Shown piece by piece: positions 24,566 to 38,618 of a stretch of 64,000 nucleotides of DNA (positions are counted from its first letter, which is position 1; each line of letters starts with the position of its first letter). Both the position numbers and the translations under genes were made by a program. Below the pieces are notes generated by a model. That model saw nothing but the letters and a program-made list of their open reading frames with translations, was not told where the DNA came from and searched no databases. Origin of the DNA: Vigna angularis (taxonomy: Eukaryota > Streptophyta > Magnoliopsida > Fabales > Fabaceae); NCBI RefSeq assembly GCF_016808095.1, contig NC_068974.1:20258825-20322824 (forward strand), written 5' to 3'.

Positions 24566-25015
24566 TTTTAAATTCTTCAAATAAGTTAATTACCATTCTA
24601 AATTACCTCATCTAAACACAACATAAAAGACCATTAAGAATGAATTAGTTTATATTAATTAAACACTTTGTCTCGTTTTCTTATGTATAAATGGTTCCAT
24701 TATAAAGATTACAAATATTATCATTCTCACTTTTGGCTTCAAATAAATACATGAGTTCATTAGCTACGCAAGTACACAACAGCTCTTCAAGGTCCGTACA
24801 TAAAATCTTTACAAATTATCTATTAATCTTCCCCAAAGATTGAATACTCATTACACAATATATACTTTTTTCAAGCTAAATACACAATGTTTCTTCATAC
24901 TAACTACATAAAACCTCTGTATGTTATACAATAGAAGTTTTTTTATTATGAAGTAAATTCTCAATAGAGAGAATATGATGTATTATTGTATGATAATGGT
25001 AATATAAAACAATTA
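24566..25015. other. No feature seen
   Basis: AT-rich spacer between MULE-1 and the copia relic; no gene found. Confidence 0.5.
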
Positions 25016-25796
25016 ATGTATGTTGGTATCAAAAAATACCTTTTATTGAAAATAAAACATTCATAAAAACATTCATAAAAAGTAGACAAATATGTGGTCT
25101 TGGCATACCAATTAAAAAATTCTCACACTACTTGAATACACAAACAACCTTAAAACACACCTACAACACAACCCTTTCTTTCTTCTTTACTTCTCGGTGG
25201 TGTGTTACATTTGCTTGCTCTCTTAGATTTTATAAAAAAGATCACCCCCTATCTCAATCAAGCTATCACACCTCTATACGTACTAACATCACCATTACTT
25301 CATCACTATAAAGCATACACCAAAGTCTTTGAAAGTACAAAAGGCATGTGCAAACAAAGTTACATCATTGAAAAAACTGTTATCCTTTATCTCCCCTTGT
25401 CATACGCTGTAGTTCCTTTTTTCAATTATTCTTGTATTCTTCACTATCTTCGTAGTCGAGTTGCTCTTCTCTTTGTTTATGTCCAATTTGTTCTCTGCTC
25501 TCTCAATAACTGCTTTATTCTTTACATCAAGTGACTTCTTCTTAACCTTCGTCTTTTTCTTATACATCCATTTTCTGCCAATGTGCCAAGCTCCTTTTGG
25601 AAAATTGTCCTCTCGTTCTAACGAGCTATGAAGTCTATTTGGATTATCCATCGAGCTACTCGAGCTCCCTACCGAGCTATCAACGTATCTACAAAGCTAT
25701 TTACATCCTCTATCGACCTATTTGATCTGTTCACATGCTAGCTCAATTCCTCTTTAACTTTCATCCTCCAATCCAAAAATCTAAGCATGTTAGCCA

Positions 25797-28043
25797 TGTA
25801 AGAACCTAGAAAATAGAATATTAGAATAGATAGGTGTATTAAAATAATGACACCGAGTATTTTATTATAAAATAATCTTATAATATAAATAGAACTTTCT
25901 AAAGCTCGGTTCATTATCTAAAATACTTCTATCTCTCTAAAACATTATTCTCTTCTCTTCCTCTCACATCTCTCTAACTTTTCTCACGCTTGGATCCTCT
26001 GTTCGACGATCAGGAAGTTCTTAGGCGATCGCAGCGTTGAGGTCTACTTATCTGCCCAATCAATTTCTTGATTTGAGCAGGTAAATTTCTTCCTCTTTTC
26101 TAGGTTTTCTTTAATTATGTGATCACACAGAAATTCTGCCTTGCATGTGTTTGGGGGTCCTCATCTAGTGATTCTTATTTCCATTTAAGTTCTAAGAGTC
26201 GTTTTCTATCACTAATTGGTGATTTGTAGGTGTTTCTAGAGTTTCCTTGTGGTGCAAGGCACGATCGGAGTAATTCTTGAACAATATAAGCTTAATTGAG
26301 GTAAGGGAAGCTAGTAATTTCCTTTATTCATGTAATTACTAGAGCATATTTATAGAGAAGATGATTTTGAACTGTTTGAGCGAAAATTATGCTTTGTGAC
26401 ATATGAGTATGATGAATTGTGATGGTTTTTTAGTGTAAATAAATGAACTGATGTTCTGAACTATTTTTAATGATGATTGGATCTGTTTTGGTGTTAGGAA
26501 GGGGTTAGAAATCTTTGATAGGGTTGGTTAGTCATGATTTGAGATAAATTTTCTTTGTAGTAAGTCATTTTAAGGAAGTGAGGTATTGAAAATGAGAATT
26601 AGAGGTTAGATACACAATTAGTCTAGTGGGACAGCTTGGGTAAGTCAAATGTAACTTGTTTGAGTACCTACATTGCTTAAAAATGTGTAAAAAGTGGTTG
26701 AACACGAATTGGGTCCATAGGTTGTTGAATTGTGAGTTTTGAAGAGTGAATTGCTTAGGAAACTCTTTAGAATGATAGTATGTTTAGTAACACTTGTTCA
26801 ATTCTAATTAAGTATATAATACAATCTAGGAAGGTTAGAAGTTGGGAAAAACAGTTAGAATTGGTAAAATTGGAATAGGTTGTGTAATTCTGCAGACTTG
26901 GTGCTGCAGATTATGCATACTCGCTGAGGGAGTAGAGTCGCTCAACGAGTGGTTGTAGGGGTTGATCATTTGTCTGAGGACTTTCGCTCAATGAGAGGGT
27001 GCACTGAGCGAGTTGCGGAAGTCTGGAAATACTGTCAGTTTTATTCGAATAACGAATAGGTGCGCTGAGAGAGTGTCACGGAGTGCGAGTTAAGGGTATG
27101 GTACCACTAGGAGTTTAATCGCACAACAACCCAACTCGTTGTGCGAGAAACCTTTGTATTCGCTCGGCGAGGGTATGCGCTGAGCGACTGCTTCATGTTA
27201 TCATGCAATCTTTCTTCTTTGTTCTTTATTGGTTGGAATAATGCAAGTGATTTGGTTGTGGTTAATGTATGACTATGTATGAGTATCAAAGTAAGGTTTA
27301 TGATTTCAAAATGGTATGGAAGAGAATTCCAAAGAGGAATTACTCAGTGGTGATTGTCAAAGTTTGTAAGTATGAATATAGGAAGCTCAGTCTTGGAGTT
27401 CATCCTGACATTCTAATGGTCGCCTATTCTCAAGTAGAGAGGGGTGAGGCATGTCGTGAGAATAGCAGGAGGTCCTAGCCTAGGGGATTTTCCTTGGCCT
27501 AAGGTGAGTGATAACGGACTAACCTTGTGTGGTAGCTTGGGGTAGGCCAGTTATTTCACCACAACAAGTGCACGAACTGTCATAGCTACATATTCATACT
27601 AATCCGGATGGTCGATTCAAGGGTTGTTCAAACACAAAGTTAATTTGGTTTGATGCTTTGTGTATGCATCTTACTGAAATGTTTAAATCATATTTGTATA
27701 TCATTAATTGTTTTGTTTTAGTTTACCCTTCTATCTGTGTTTGTGTTGTATGTTTTCTTTGTTTTTCTCTCTTTGCTATGATCATCCTGTGGGTGTGAGC
27801 AGAGGGAGATGAGGTGACTTTGGAGTAGGCTATTGAAGGAAGTGACGTTGTAGAGTAGTTTTCTTTAGAGTAGCACTTGTAAATAGTTTTGGATTAGAGC
27901 TTTTGTATATTAAAGTTTAAAATTTATGCTTATTTTGGAGGACTGTAAAAGCCACTTTATGATCTAGTTTATGACTGTTTTATAGTATCATGTCGGTGAT
28001 AACTCTTTAATATAGTAATATGCTATATTTTTGGGATGTTACA
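25797..28043 (+). mobile_element. Solo LTR of a gypsy (Tekay-like) element
   Basis: It starts TGTAAGAACC and ends GGGATGTTACA, matching the end structure of the gypsy LTR at 8184 in reverse. Shared internal blocks with that LTR include CAGGAGGTCCTAG and a GATCATCC..GTG..TGTGAGCAGA region, so the lineage is the same though diverged. Flanking pentamers are AGCCA and AGGTA, which match at three of five positions, so the TSD is decayed or the locus was rearranged. The LTR contains several copies of a CGCTGAGCGA-like word (26920-27190). No internal region is attached. Confidence 0.75.
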
Positions 28044-28165
28044 AGGTACACTATTTCTAAATTCTTTGCTTAGTAATTAAGTTAATCGAGATCTAAGTGT
28101 TATTCCGAGCTATGTAGGTGCCCCACCAAGGTAACAAGGCTAGCTACACTCTCTACCAAGCTAAC

Positions 28166-29399
28166 TGATAACAGTTCAAAAACTGTTATTTTTATACTTA
28201 AATTTGACCTTAAAGACAACCTTTATGACTTAGAAACTAGCTTGGAATCATGTTTTTGTTGAAGTTTTGGAAATAAGAGAGTTGGACAGGTTTTATGATT
28301 GATTTCCTTGTTTTTGCAGGTTTTTTGAGATGAATTGAGTGCAAGAAGAGAAGGAGCTAGGAGTTGGATTCAGAAAAGGGAGAAAAAGTGCATAAAAGGA
28401 AGAAGTCGCAAGTACCGCTCAGCGCCATTTACCGCTGGGCGACACTTTGAAGACCCGCAGTCACCGTTGAGGGGCAAAACTGCAGCTGAGGGGCAGAATA
28501 ACAGTCACGCACTTACCGCTGAGCGACATTCTTATGGGCTTGGGCTTATTTTTCTGTAATTTTTAGAATACTATATAAGGTTTTAGTTAACCTAGGTCAA
28601 GCATATTTGGCTGGAACGAAGCAGAAACACGCTCTTTCACCCCTTGGAGGAGGATTTTGGATGCTACAGCTCCTTTCTCACCTTTCTAGGGTTTTATCTT
28701 CCACTCTTTCATTGTATTTCATCTAGTTTTACCATGAATATGGTGAACTAAACTTTTATTGTTGTTGGGGAATTAATGTAATCCTTTGAAACTCTCATGT
28801 ATTGAATTTGTTCTTCAAGATCTTTTAAAGATACATGCTTTCTTTCATTAATTGTTAGGGTTTTTCCTCTTTGCATTGTTTAACTCATTCGATGTCATGA
28901 TTATTGATTTTGTCGATATGGACACATACGGGGAAATCTAGATCTGGGGAATCTCTCCCAATAGTAGTATAAACCTAGACATAGGAGTATGGTGGTTGGT
29001 TGCCTTTAAGCTTCTGTGCTTTATAATGCATGAGTAATTGCTAGGGAGACAAGACATTGGGTTTAAGATAATCTAGAAAGTGACATTAACAGTTAATGAA
29101 GAAAGATGAATTCTAGAATACATGAGAGTGGATAGGATGAAATTGATAAACCCGAACAACATATTCATTCATATATTTCATACCACGTGTTTTGTTTCTT
29201 CTTGCTCATTGATCAATTCATGCATTCATATTTACTTTTTAGTATTTTGCATTTAAACCTACAATATTTTGGTCACAAGTCTTAGATAATCAACCAATCA
29301 CATAACTGTCTAGGCCGTGAGTCCTTTGGGAGAACGATACTTGGTCTTACCAGTTTTATTACTTGATACGATTCAGTTACACTTGCCGAGGGTTTAACA
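28166..29399 (+). mobile_element. Solo LTR of an Athila-type element with TSD CTAAC
   Basis: It runs from TGATAACAGTTC to GGGTTTAACA and is flanked on both sides by CTAAC (28161-28165 and 29400-29404), a perfect 5-bp TSD. Its last 90 bp match the Athila LTR at 4120-5342 in reverse complement. It carries CGCTCAGCGCC and CGCTGAGCGAC words at about 28416-28530. No primer site or interior is present, as expected after LTR-LTR recombination. Confidence 0.92.
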
Positions 29400-29553
29400 C
29401 TAACCTCTTCCGTCATTGAGTTCTCAATGTTACTTTTGGGATATTCGAGATCTTTTCCATGCTAGTGACGAGCATGTGGCTCAAATTCCCATCTTCGATC
29501 GTAGTGTCTTCTAGTTGCTTCACAACCTCCTTCATTTTTCAAATGAAATTGTC

Positions 29554-30006
29554 TTATAGACAGCCAAACTCATCGTGCTTCTTTATAGCCTCATTAGCCA
29601 GCGTCTTTAATCGGTTGAACGAAACCTGCAATTTTGACTTTGTATTTTCCGCGGCAATGCACGCTTGACACTCCTGATCGAGTAATGCAAGAACCTCATG
29701 AAATATCCTGATGGAGACATAACCCAAGGAGGGAGTCTTTGTCGCTATAGGAATCAAATCACCACAATCATAATAGTCATCATCGTTATCATCCTCGTTA
29801 TCGTCTTTGACATCATTACCTTCATTCTCAGAATTGTACTCTTTATTATCCTCACTAAAAAATGCGATCTCATTCTCCTCCACTTGCTCTTTCAACATGT
29901 TAACCGAGCTGAGCTCAAGCTCCATAAAACTAACCGAGTTATGTAAGTTATCCACGCGCCTCCACGAGTTGTCCAGTTGTCTTGTCAGTCTGTCCACGTT
30001 ACTCAA
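29554..30006 (-). pseudogene. Coiled-coil/acidic segment of copia-N1
   Basis: A 150-codon open frame on the minus strand has a central run of Asp, Glu and Asn and leucine-rich flanks (LTRQLDNSWRRVDNLHNSVS and LQVSFNRLKTLANEAIKKHD). It continues the decayed repeat segment upstream (29990-30300). I recognise no enzyme domain. By position it is the C-terminal extension after gag and its zinc knuckles. Confidence 0.45.
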
Positions 30007-30300
30007 CTGTCTTTACGAGTTCAATGTACTACCTGAATGTCTTGTTGAGTCTCCTACTCTACTCGGTTGTCTTGCCAAGTTCACCACTCTACTTGGCTAT
30101 CTTGCTGAGTTTACCACTCTACTCAATTATCTTGTCGAGTTCACCTTGCTACTTCGTAAACTTGTTGAGTTCCCTACTCTACTCGGCAATCTTACCGAGT
30201 TCTACACTCTAATTTTGTTGAGTTCTTCACTGTACTCGACAATGTTGTTGAGTTTTTCTCTCTATTCGGCAATCTTGTCGAGTTCTTTACTCGCTTGTGC
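29990..30300 (-). repeat. About 36-bp tandem repeats, probably coding for a coiled coil
   Basis: Eight or so units of the type GAGTTCACCACTCTACTCGG plus ATCTTGTC recur every 30-36 bp. On the minus strand they translate to repeats like SEELNKI and KELDKIAE, a pattern able to form a coiled coil, with scattered stops. It sits between the zinc-knuckle region and the acidic segment of copia-N1. Confidence 0.6.
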
Positions 30301-30359
30301 TCGACCCGCAAGCTATGTGCCATAATCAACTATCCTGCTTCTTCTACTTCTTCTACGGG

Positions 30360-31330
30360 GTTGATTGTCTCTTCCTTTCCACTCTTAGATTAGTAGTCTT
30401 TCACGAAATGATTGACCTTCCCACAACTAAAACATCTGACCAATCTACAATCATTTGCATAATAGTTGTGCTTGCCACATTTAAAGCACTCAACTTCTGA
30501 GTTGCTTGGTCGACCTTTTCCACCTCTACCTTGTCCTTGACCATGCCAATTCAATTGATTGGATTGCTCTTTGTTGTCTTCATGATTTCTTCGTTCTCGA
30601 CCTCCTCTTCCTCGATTTTCTCGGCTTCTTCAACTAGGACCTTTGCCTTGAGTGTTTCGAGCTTCTTTGTTTACATCGAGCTTTGCTTGAAGTGCTTGGT
30701 CAAGTGGCTCCCACTTCTTTTTCTTTCTCCACTGCTCATGTGCCTCAAGCGACCTTACAAGCTCTGCAACCGAGTGCATTGACAAGTCCTTGCACTCCTC
30801 AATGATGCATACTGTATTACTGTATTCTCAAAGTTAAGATTTTCTCCACTATTCGGCTAGTGGACAACAATTCTTTGTTTCTTTCGAGCTAGTTTTCCAC
30901 TTTTTTGACCCGAGAAATGTACTAGGCTACTCCCTCAATCTCGTTCATCTTCATGCTCTCCAACTCTCCCTTGAGAGTTTGATGCCGAACCTACTTCACA
31001 CGATCATCCCCCTTATACACCTTCTCTATAATGTCCCACATATTTTTTTGAAGATTTTGCATTTGCAATCTTCTCAAAGTCAAACTCATCAATAACTCGG
31101 AAGAACATATACGGCTACCTATCCTTCACTTGCTTTTCTTTCAATGATTTCATATGAGCATTCGACCAATTTGTGGTGTTAAGTGGTTCTTCGTAACCAT
31201 CTTCACCCACCTTCCAAGTTTCTTAGGAGCCGCCTTCATCAGAAGACTCCAATTATCATAGTTGACTGCCTTTGTCAACCTAGGGAAGGACCTACTGTTT
31301 GTAATGTTAGCCATCATACCTTTTTAACGC
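30360..31330 (-). pseudogene. Copia-type gag with zinc knuckles (copia-N1)
   Basis: The minus strand starts ATGGCTAACATTACAAACAG near 31313 (MANITNSRSFPRLT) and carries a gag-like body including LTKAVNYDNWSLLMKA and KGELESMKMNEIEGVA. It ends in two knuckle-like motifs, CFKCGKHNYYANDC and CFSCGKVNHFVKDY. The last cysteine of the second is replaced by Tyr. Several stops and frameshifts interrupt it. It encoded the capsid precursor of the retroelement. Confidence 0.75.
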
Positions 31331-31725
31331 TCGGATACTTAAGTTTTCAAACTCAAAAGACTCAGGCTCTCAAGCTCTGATACTAATTTGGTGGTATGGA
31401 AAAATACCTTTTATTGAAAATAAAACTTTTAGAATTACATGTAGAGAAAGATGTGCTAGAAAATTGTCACACTATTGAGATACACTCACAACTCATAAAA
31501 CACACAAACAACACAACCCCTCGTTTCTTCTCTACTTCTCGGTGGTGTGTTACATTTGCTTGCTCTGTTGGATTTTATAACAAAGATCACCCCCCAATCT
31601 CAATTAAGCCATCACACCACTTGGTACAAACATCACCATCACTCCATCACTATAAGGCATACACCAAAGTCTTTGAAGGTACAAAATGCATGGGCAAACC
31701 AAGCTACACATCATTGGAAAAAACG

Positions 31726-31998
31726 TGTGGTCCGAATGACTTTCGTGATCAACGTGGCAATATAAACAATTTAATAGTAATTTAGGTTGTATGGACATAA
31801 TTGCCATTCAATTGAAATAGTTCTGTACCTTAAGAATTTGAGTGGAATAACATATGAGAGTGGTCTTGTAAAGATATAATCATGTTGACAGAAGACAATG
31901 ACATTTTGGGTAGACTATAAAACATGTAATATCAAAATGAAAGTTTTTATTTCATCTTCTGAGAGAATAACCGAAGAAAGTCTATATATGGATGCACC
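31726..31998 (+). promoter_or_regulatory. Upstream region of CRK-A, LTR at its edge
   Basis: Only about 270 bp separate the presumed copia-N1 5' LTR from the CRK-A start codon. Two extra ATGs (31988 and 31992) precede the chosen ATG at 31999 and are out of frame with it, so short upstream frames may dampen translation if they lie in the mRNA. I see no certain TATA box. Confidence 0.35.
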
Positions 31999-34728
<2,730 letters not shown>

Positions 34729-34983
34729 TCTATAATTACAAAATGGATTTTTGCCTCTCCTCAAAAGTTACATACTAAAGTTGTAATGATCAGAAATATA
34801 AATGTAAGTATCACACGGAATATTGTTATATCAATGATTGTGATTTACTCATGTAGTTATTTATTAAGAACTATAACACTTCTATAAATAAGAATATTCT
34901 ATAATCATTCAGCATCTCTTATTATACACATATATGAATACTATAGGATATATTCATGGTAGGACTGTTTTATTCTTCTAACA
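34729..34983 (+). other. Probable CRK-A 3' flank
   Basis: AT-rich sequence between the stop codon and the start of the copia-N2 LTR. It presumably contains the 3' untranslated region; no definite polyadenylation signal was assigned. Confidence 0.4.
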
Positions 34984-35340
34984 TGTTAGGATAAACATAA
35001 ATTTTACGAGTTTATTAGTAATTTTGTTTGAGTTTTATTTTATTAGTTTGAGTCTAACAATTTTTAGTTTGATTTTGATAGAGAAAAAATAGAGACGAGT
35101 AGTTTTGATTTTCCATTTATTTAGGTGTAGTATTATTTTTATTTTGTTGATATATAGAGAAAAAGTAAGTAGTTGTATTTATTTTGAGTAGTAACTTGAT
35201 ATTTTCTTTTTAGTTTTTATTATTTGTATTTGGCCCAAGCCTCTATTTGCACCTATTTAAAAGTTGTCAAGGTTAAAAGAAAAACACCATAGTGAACTAA
35301 AGAGTCCTATTATAGTGTATGTCACGTTTGTTTTCTATAA
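34984..35340 (+). repeat. Copia-N2 left LTR
   Basis: It aligns through its length with the three right-LTR pieces. Shared landmarks are ATTTTATTAGTTTG, TTTAGTTTGATTTT, TTTTATTATTTGTATTT and TCACGTTTGT. The downstream edge is set by the primer site at 35343. Confidence 0.75.
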
Positions 35341-35424
35341 AGTGGTATCAGAGCATTATGCTCTGAGTACTAAGAGAGAACAAAAAAGAGGAGAGTCAAA
35401 CACTCATCGTGAGAGAAACAATGA

Positions 35425-36354
35425 GTGCTTGAGTGTTTTGTGAGAGAGATGACAAAGGTAGTCAACGGAATGATGTTGTTAGAAAAGATCAACAACAATT
35501 GGTGTCTGCAGATGATGGTTCTTCTTGGATCCAGGGATGTATGGGACATAGTGGAGGATGGGTACAATGAATCTGCGGAGGATGAACATCAAATAGTGAT
35601 CCAGATTGCTGCATTGAAATAGACACGGGTGAAAGACAAATCGACTTTGTACTTTATGTAGAATGTAGTGGATGAATCGGGGTTCAAGAAAATAACTAAT
35701 GCAAAGTCAGCAAAAGAAGCCTGGGAAATTCTGGAGGCGACATAGAAAGGAAATATTTGCATGAGGTAGGTCCGAGTACAAGCTATAAGAAGAAAGTTTG
35801 AACATATGGAGTTGGATGAAAATAAGGGAGTTTTCGGGTTTATAGCTCGAGAGTAGAACATGGCCAACCAAGTCGGAATGAATGGAGAAGAGATACCTCA
35901 TAACCGGGTTGTAGAAAAAATCTTAGAGAAATCTCACAGATGAATTTTAAAGTATAGTGGTCACTATTGAAGAGACAAATGATCTGTCAACTCTGATTAT
36001 GGAGGAGTTAGCTGGGTCATTAAAGGCCCACAAACTAAGGAATAAAAAGAAAAAGAAGGAACCTGACAATCAAACACTACAAGCATAGTTTGACTCTAAT
36101 AGAACTTGAAATACTCAAAGCCGAGGTCTTGAAGGAAAAGGACGAGGAGACCGAGGATGAGGTAGACGTGGCTGAGCTAATTTTGAGGATGATAATGAAG
36201 AGAAATCTGATTAGTAGAATTGACGTGGTTGAGAGTAAGGAAAAGACTGAGGAGATCGGTTATGAGTGAAGTATTTTAAGTGTGGCAAGCACGACCACTA
36301 TACAAACGAGTACAGATCGAGGAAGTGCTACTACAACTGTGGTAAGGCTTACCA
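35425..36354 (+). pseudogene. Copia-type gag with zinc knuckles (copia-N2)
   Basis: Broken plus-strand frames include WCLQMMVLLGSRDVWDIVED (gag core) and a knuckle region YFKCGKHDHYTNEY (36273-36314) followed by CYYNCGKAYH. Both outer cysteines of the first knuckle are replaced by Tyr, each explainable by a TGT/TGC to TAT/TAC transition. The frame is cut within the knuckle region at 36354 by the insertion of the solo LTR. Confidence 0.7.
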
Positions 36355-36532
36355 TGTAAGACCCATAAAATATATATATATATATATATTTCTAATAGTA
36401 ATTTTTAGCATTTTATTAGTAATAATAATTTTAATGGATAGAAAAATGTAAATTTTTGGATATAAAATTATAGTAATTCTAGAGGGAGAGCTTCAAAATT
36501 TTGATAACTTATTTAGGATTTTTTTTAGAAAA

Positions 36533-36598
36533 GTGAATAGTGAATAGTAAATAGTAAATAGTAAATAGTAAATAGTGAATAGTGAATAGTGAATGGTT
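36533..36598. repeat. Heptanucleotide microsatellite (GTAAATA / GTGAATA)n
   Basis: About nine units alternating between GTAAATA and GTGAATA. Confidence 0.85.
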
Positions 36599-37107
36599 AA
36601 AAAAAAAATATTAAAATAAATTGTGGAAGAGAACACTCCACGTAGAATTAATCATTCAGAGATAAGAATGGTGAATAAAAAAATAATTTTTGAATAGTAA
36701 AAATGAATAGTAAAATTTTTGGCTATAAATAGCCAAGGGGGGAGGCTGAAGATTTACACCAAAATTCTAGAGAAATTGAGATAAGAGAGTTGGAGGAAAT
36801 TCTAGTTGAAGAGGGGAAATTCTGGAAGTTTCCGGAGAACGGTTTGAGAAGAGGAAACTAAGTCTGGAATAGAGGTAAGGGGAGCTAACTTTGAGTAATT
36901 CCTTTTATATTATCTTGAGTCTTGAATATGCTATATTTTGCTTTTGTTTGATCTTAAATCTTGAATATGGAATATTTTGTTTATGTATGATCTTGAATTT
37001 AAATGAGAGTATGTTTTTGTGTTGATATCCGAGTGTGATAGTTGTAAATTGTGATGTTGAATATGTTATGCCATTTGTATGTTATTAGTTGTTTATTTTT
37101 GTAATTT

Positions 37108-37640
37108 GGAAGGATTAGAAATTGTCTAACCGGCTCTGCCAGATTCAATTTCTTGTTTCCCCAAACATTTTATTGTTTTCCTTATTTATTTTCATTGTAG
37201 TTTGGAAGGATTAGAAATTGTCTAACCGGCTTTGCCAGATTCAATTTCTTGATTCCCCAAATTTTTTTATTTCTTTCCTTACATATTTTATTACATTTTG
37301 GAAGGATTAGAAGTTGTCTAACCGGCTCTGCCAGATTCAACTTCTTGTTTTCCCAAACTATTTATTGCTTTACTTATTTTATTGCAATTTTTGGAAGGAT
37401 TAGAAGTTGTCTAACCGGCTCTGCCAGATTCAACTTCTTACTTCCCCAGACATGCATTGTTCTTGTTATTTAATTATATCGTATTGTTGGATGGATTAGA
37501 AGTTGTCTAACCGGCTCTGCCAGATTCAACTTCTTATTTCCCCAAACATGTATTGTTCTTGTTATTTAATTATATAGTATTGTTGGATGGATTAGAAGTT
37601 GTCTAACCGGCTCTGCCAGATTCAACTTCTTGTTTCCCCA
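37108..37640 (+). repeat. Six tandem units with a conserved 37-nt stem-loop
   Basis: Stem-loops lie at 37117-37153, 37213-37249, 37309-37345, 37402-37438, 37498-37534 and 37594-37630, spaced 96, 96, 93, 96 and 96 bp. Each has an 8-bp terminal stem. In units 1-2 it is AGAAATTG with CAATTTCT; in units 3-6 it is AGAAGTTG with CAACTTCT, so an A:T pair is replaced by G:C on both sides. Inside, TCT can pair with AGA and GGC with GCC around a TCT triloop. The only change seen in that inner part is TCT to TTT in the triloop of unit 2. The sequence between hairpins is far more variable. Confidence 0.9.
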
Positions 37641-38618
37641 TAAAATTTTATATTAAGATTATTTTTATGATTATCAAATATTGTATTCTTCTATGACCAT
37701 TTATAGTAATATTTTATTATTGTTAATTATTTATAATTATCTTGTATGAATTCTATTATGGATGTTTATTGTGATGAATTTATTGAATGAGTTTGTTGGC
37801 TGAAATAGATCTTGTTGGAAGGTTTGGAGAAAGGGTTCTGTAATAACTTGTATATGGGTATTAAATATACAGATATTGTTTGAGGTTGTTGTGATAGGAA
37901 GTAAAATATTAAAATTAGGTATTTTAGATTTAGAGCATAAGAGAACAAGGTAGATAAATTAAATAAATAAATTGTAAATTATTAAGGGCCTCCCTTTGTT
38001 GGTAGGATAGAGGAACCTTAAAAACCTGAGTTGGCACATCCCTGATCATAGAGCAGCCCTGGCCTGGTCCAGTCAGTTGTGACTAGTCATATGTGCTGGC
38101 GTCGAAGGTGAGTTTGATGCGTTCAGACATCTGGGTCCTCTCCGGTGACCAATTGGGGTAAAGAAAGATCTCTAATAGGATGAAAATAAAATAAAATAAG
38201 TCAATTGTAGATGCATAACGTTATCATGGTAGAAACTTCATCTATATTTTATTTGTTATTACATTGAGCTCAGACTTTATTATGTAGTTCCTAAGATATG
38301 TTGATATATTTTTATTGAACCATAATCTTTGTTTGGTGAAAATATGTTGAGTTATACTCGTTATGGGCAAAATGAGTTTATAATATGAAGCATGATATTT
38401 GGCAATATGTTTAATTTATTGATATCAAAACGGGTTATTATGAATTCATGATTAAAGAATGAACATGATTGAGTTAGGTGGATAAGAGGGTATGAATTGT
38501 TGGTTTTATGAAATGTTGGGGTGGATATGAGAAGTTCATTACTTATGAAATGATGTTACTACCGGGAGTAGTATGATCGAGTTATACCATGAGAGTTTGG
38601 TATGAACAAAGTAACATT

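Larger units (their letters stand above)
25021..31725 (-). mobile_element. Gag-only copia-type retroelement relic (copia-N1) with nested solo LTRs
   Basis: Direct repeats of about 340-365 bp occur at 25021-about 25385 and 31389-about 31725. They share long blocks such as CTTCTCGGTGGTGTGTTACA and GCATACACCAAAGTCTTTGA. Next to the right copy, 31373-31384 read on the minus strand gives TAGTATCAGAGC, a one-base variant of the initiator-Met primer site. So the element runs leftward. Subtracting two later solo LTRs (25797-28043 and 28166-29399) leaves about 2.5 kb of interior that holds gag, zinc knuckles and a coiled-coil-rich segment. I see no protease, integrase, RT or RNase H. The outer edge of the right LTR, and hence the TSD, is not resolved. 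Confidence 0.75.

Noticed and set aside
28335..28559. A 74-codon plus frame in the Athila solo LTR
   Set aside because: It lies wholly within a TSD-flanked LTR and matches no protein.
29807..30325. A 172-codon plus frame rich in Leu and Ser
   Set aside because: It is the antisense of the copia-N1 coiled-coil repeats; the repeat period keeps it open.
35343..35354. tRNA-like match TGGTATCAGAGC
   Set aside because: It is the 12-base retroelement primer-binding site, complementary to initiator tRNA-Met, not a tRNA gene; no cloverleaf is present.
37108..37640. Regularly spaced repeats resembling a CRISPR array
   Set aside because: The context is a plant retroelement LTR with a TSD; linkers are related to each other rather than unique spacers, and no cas genes are present.
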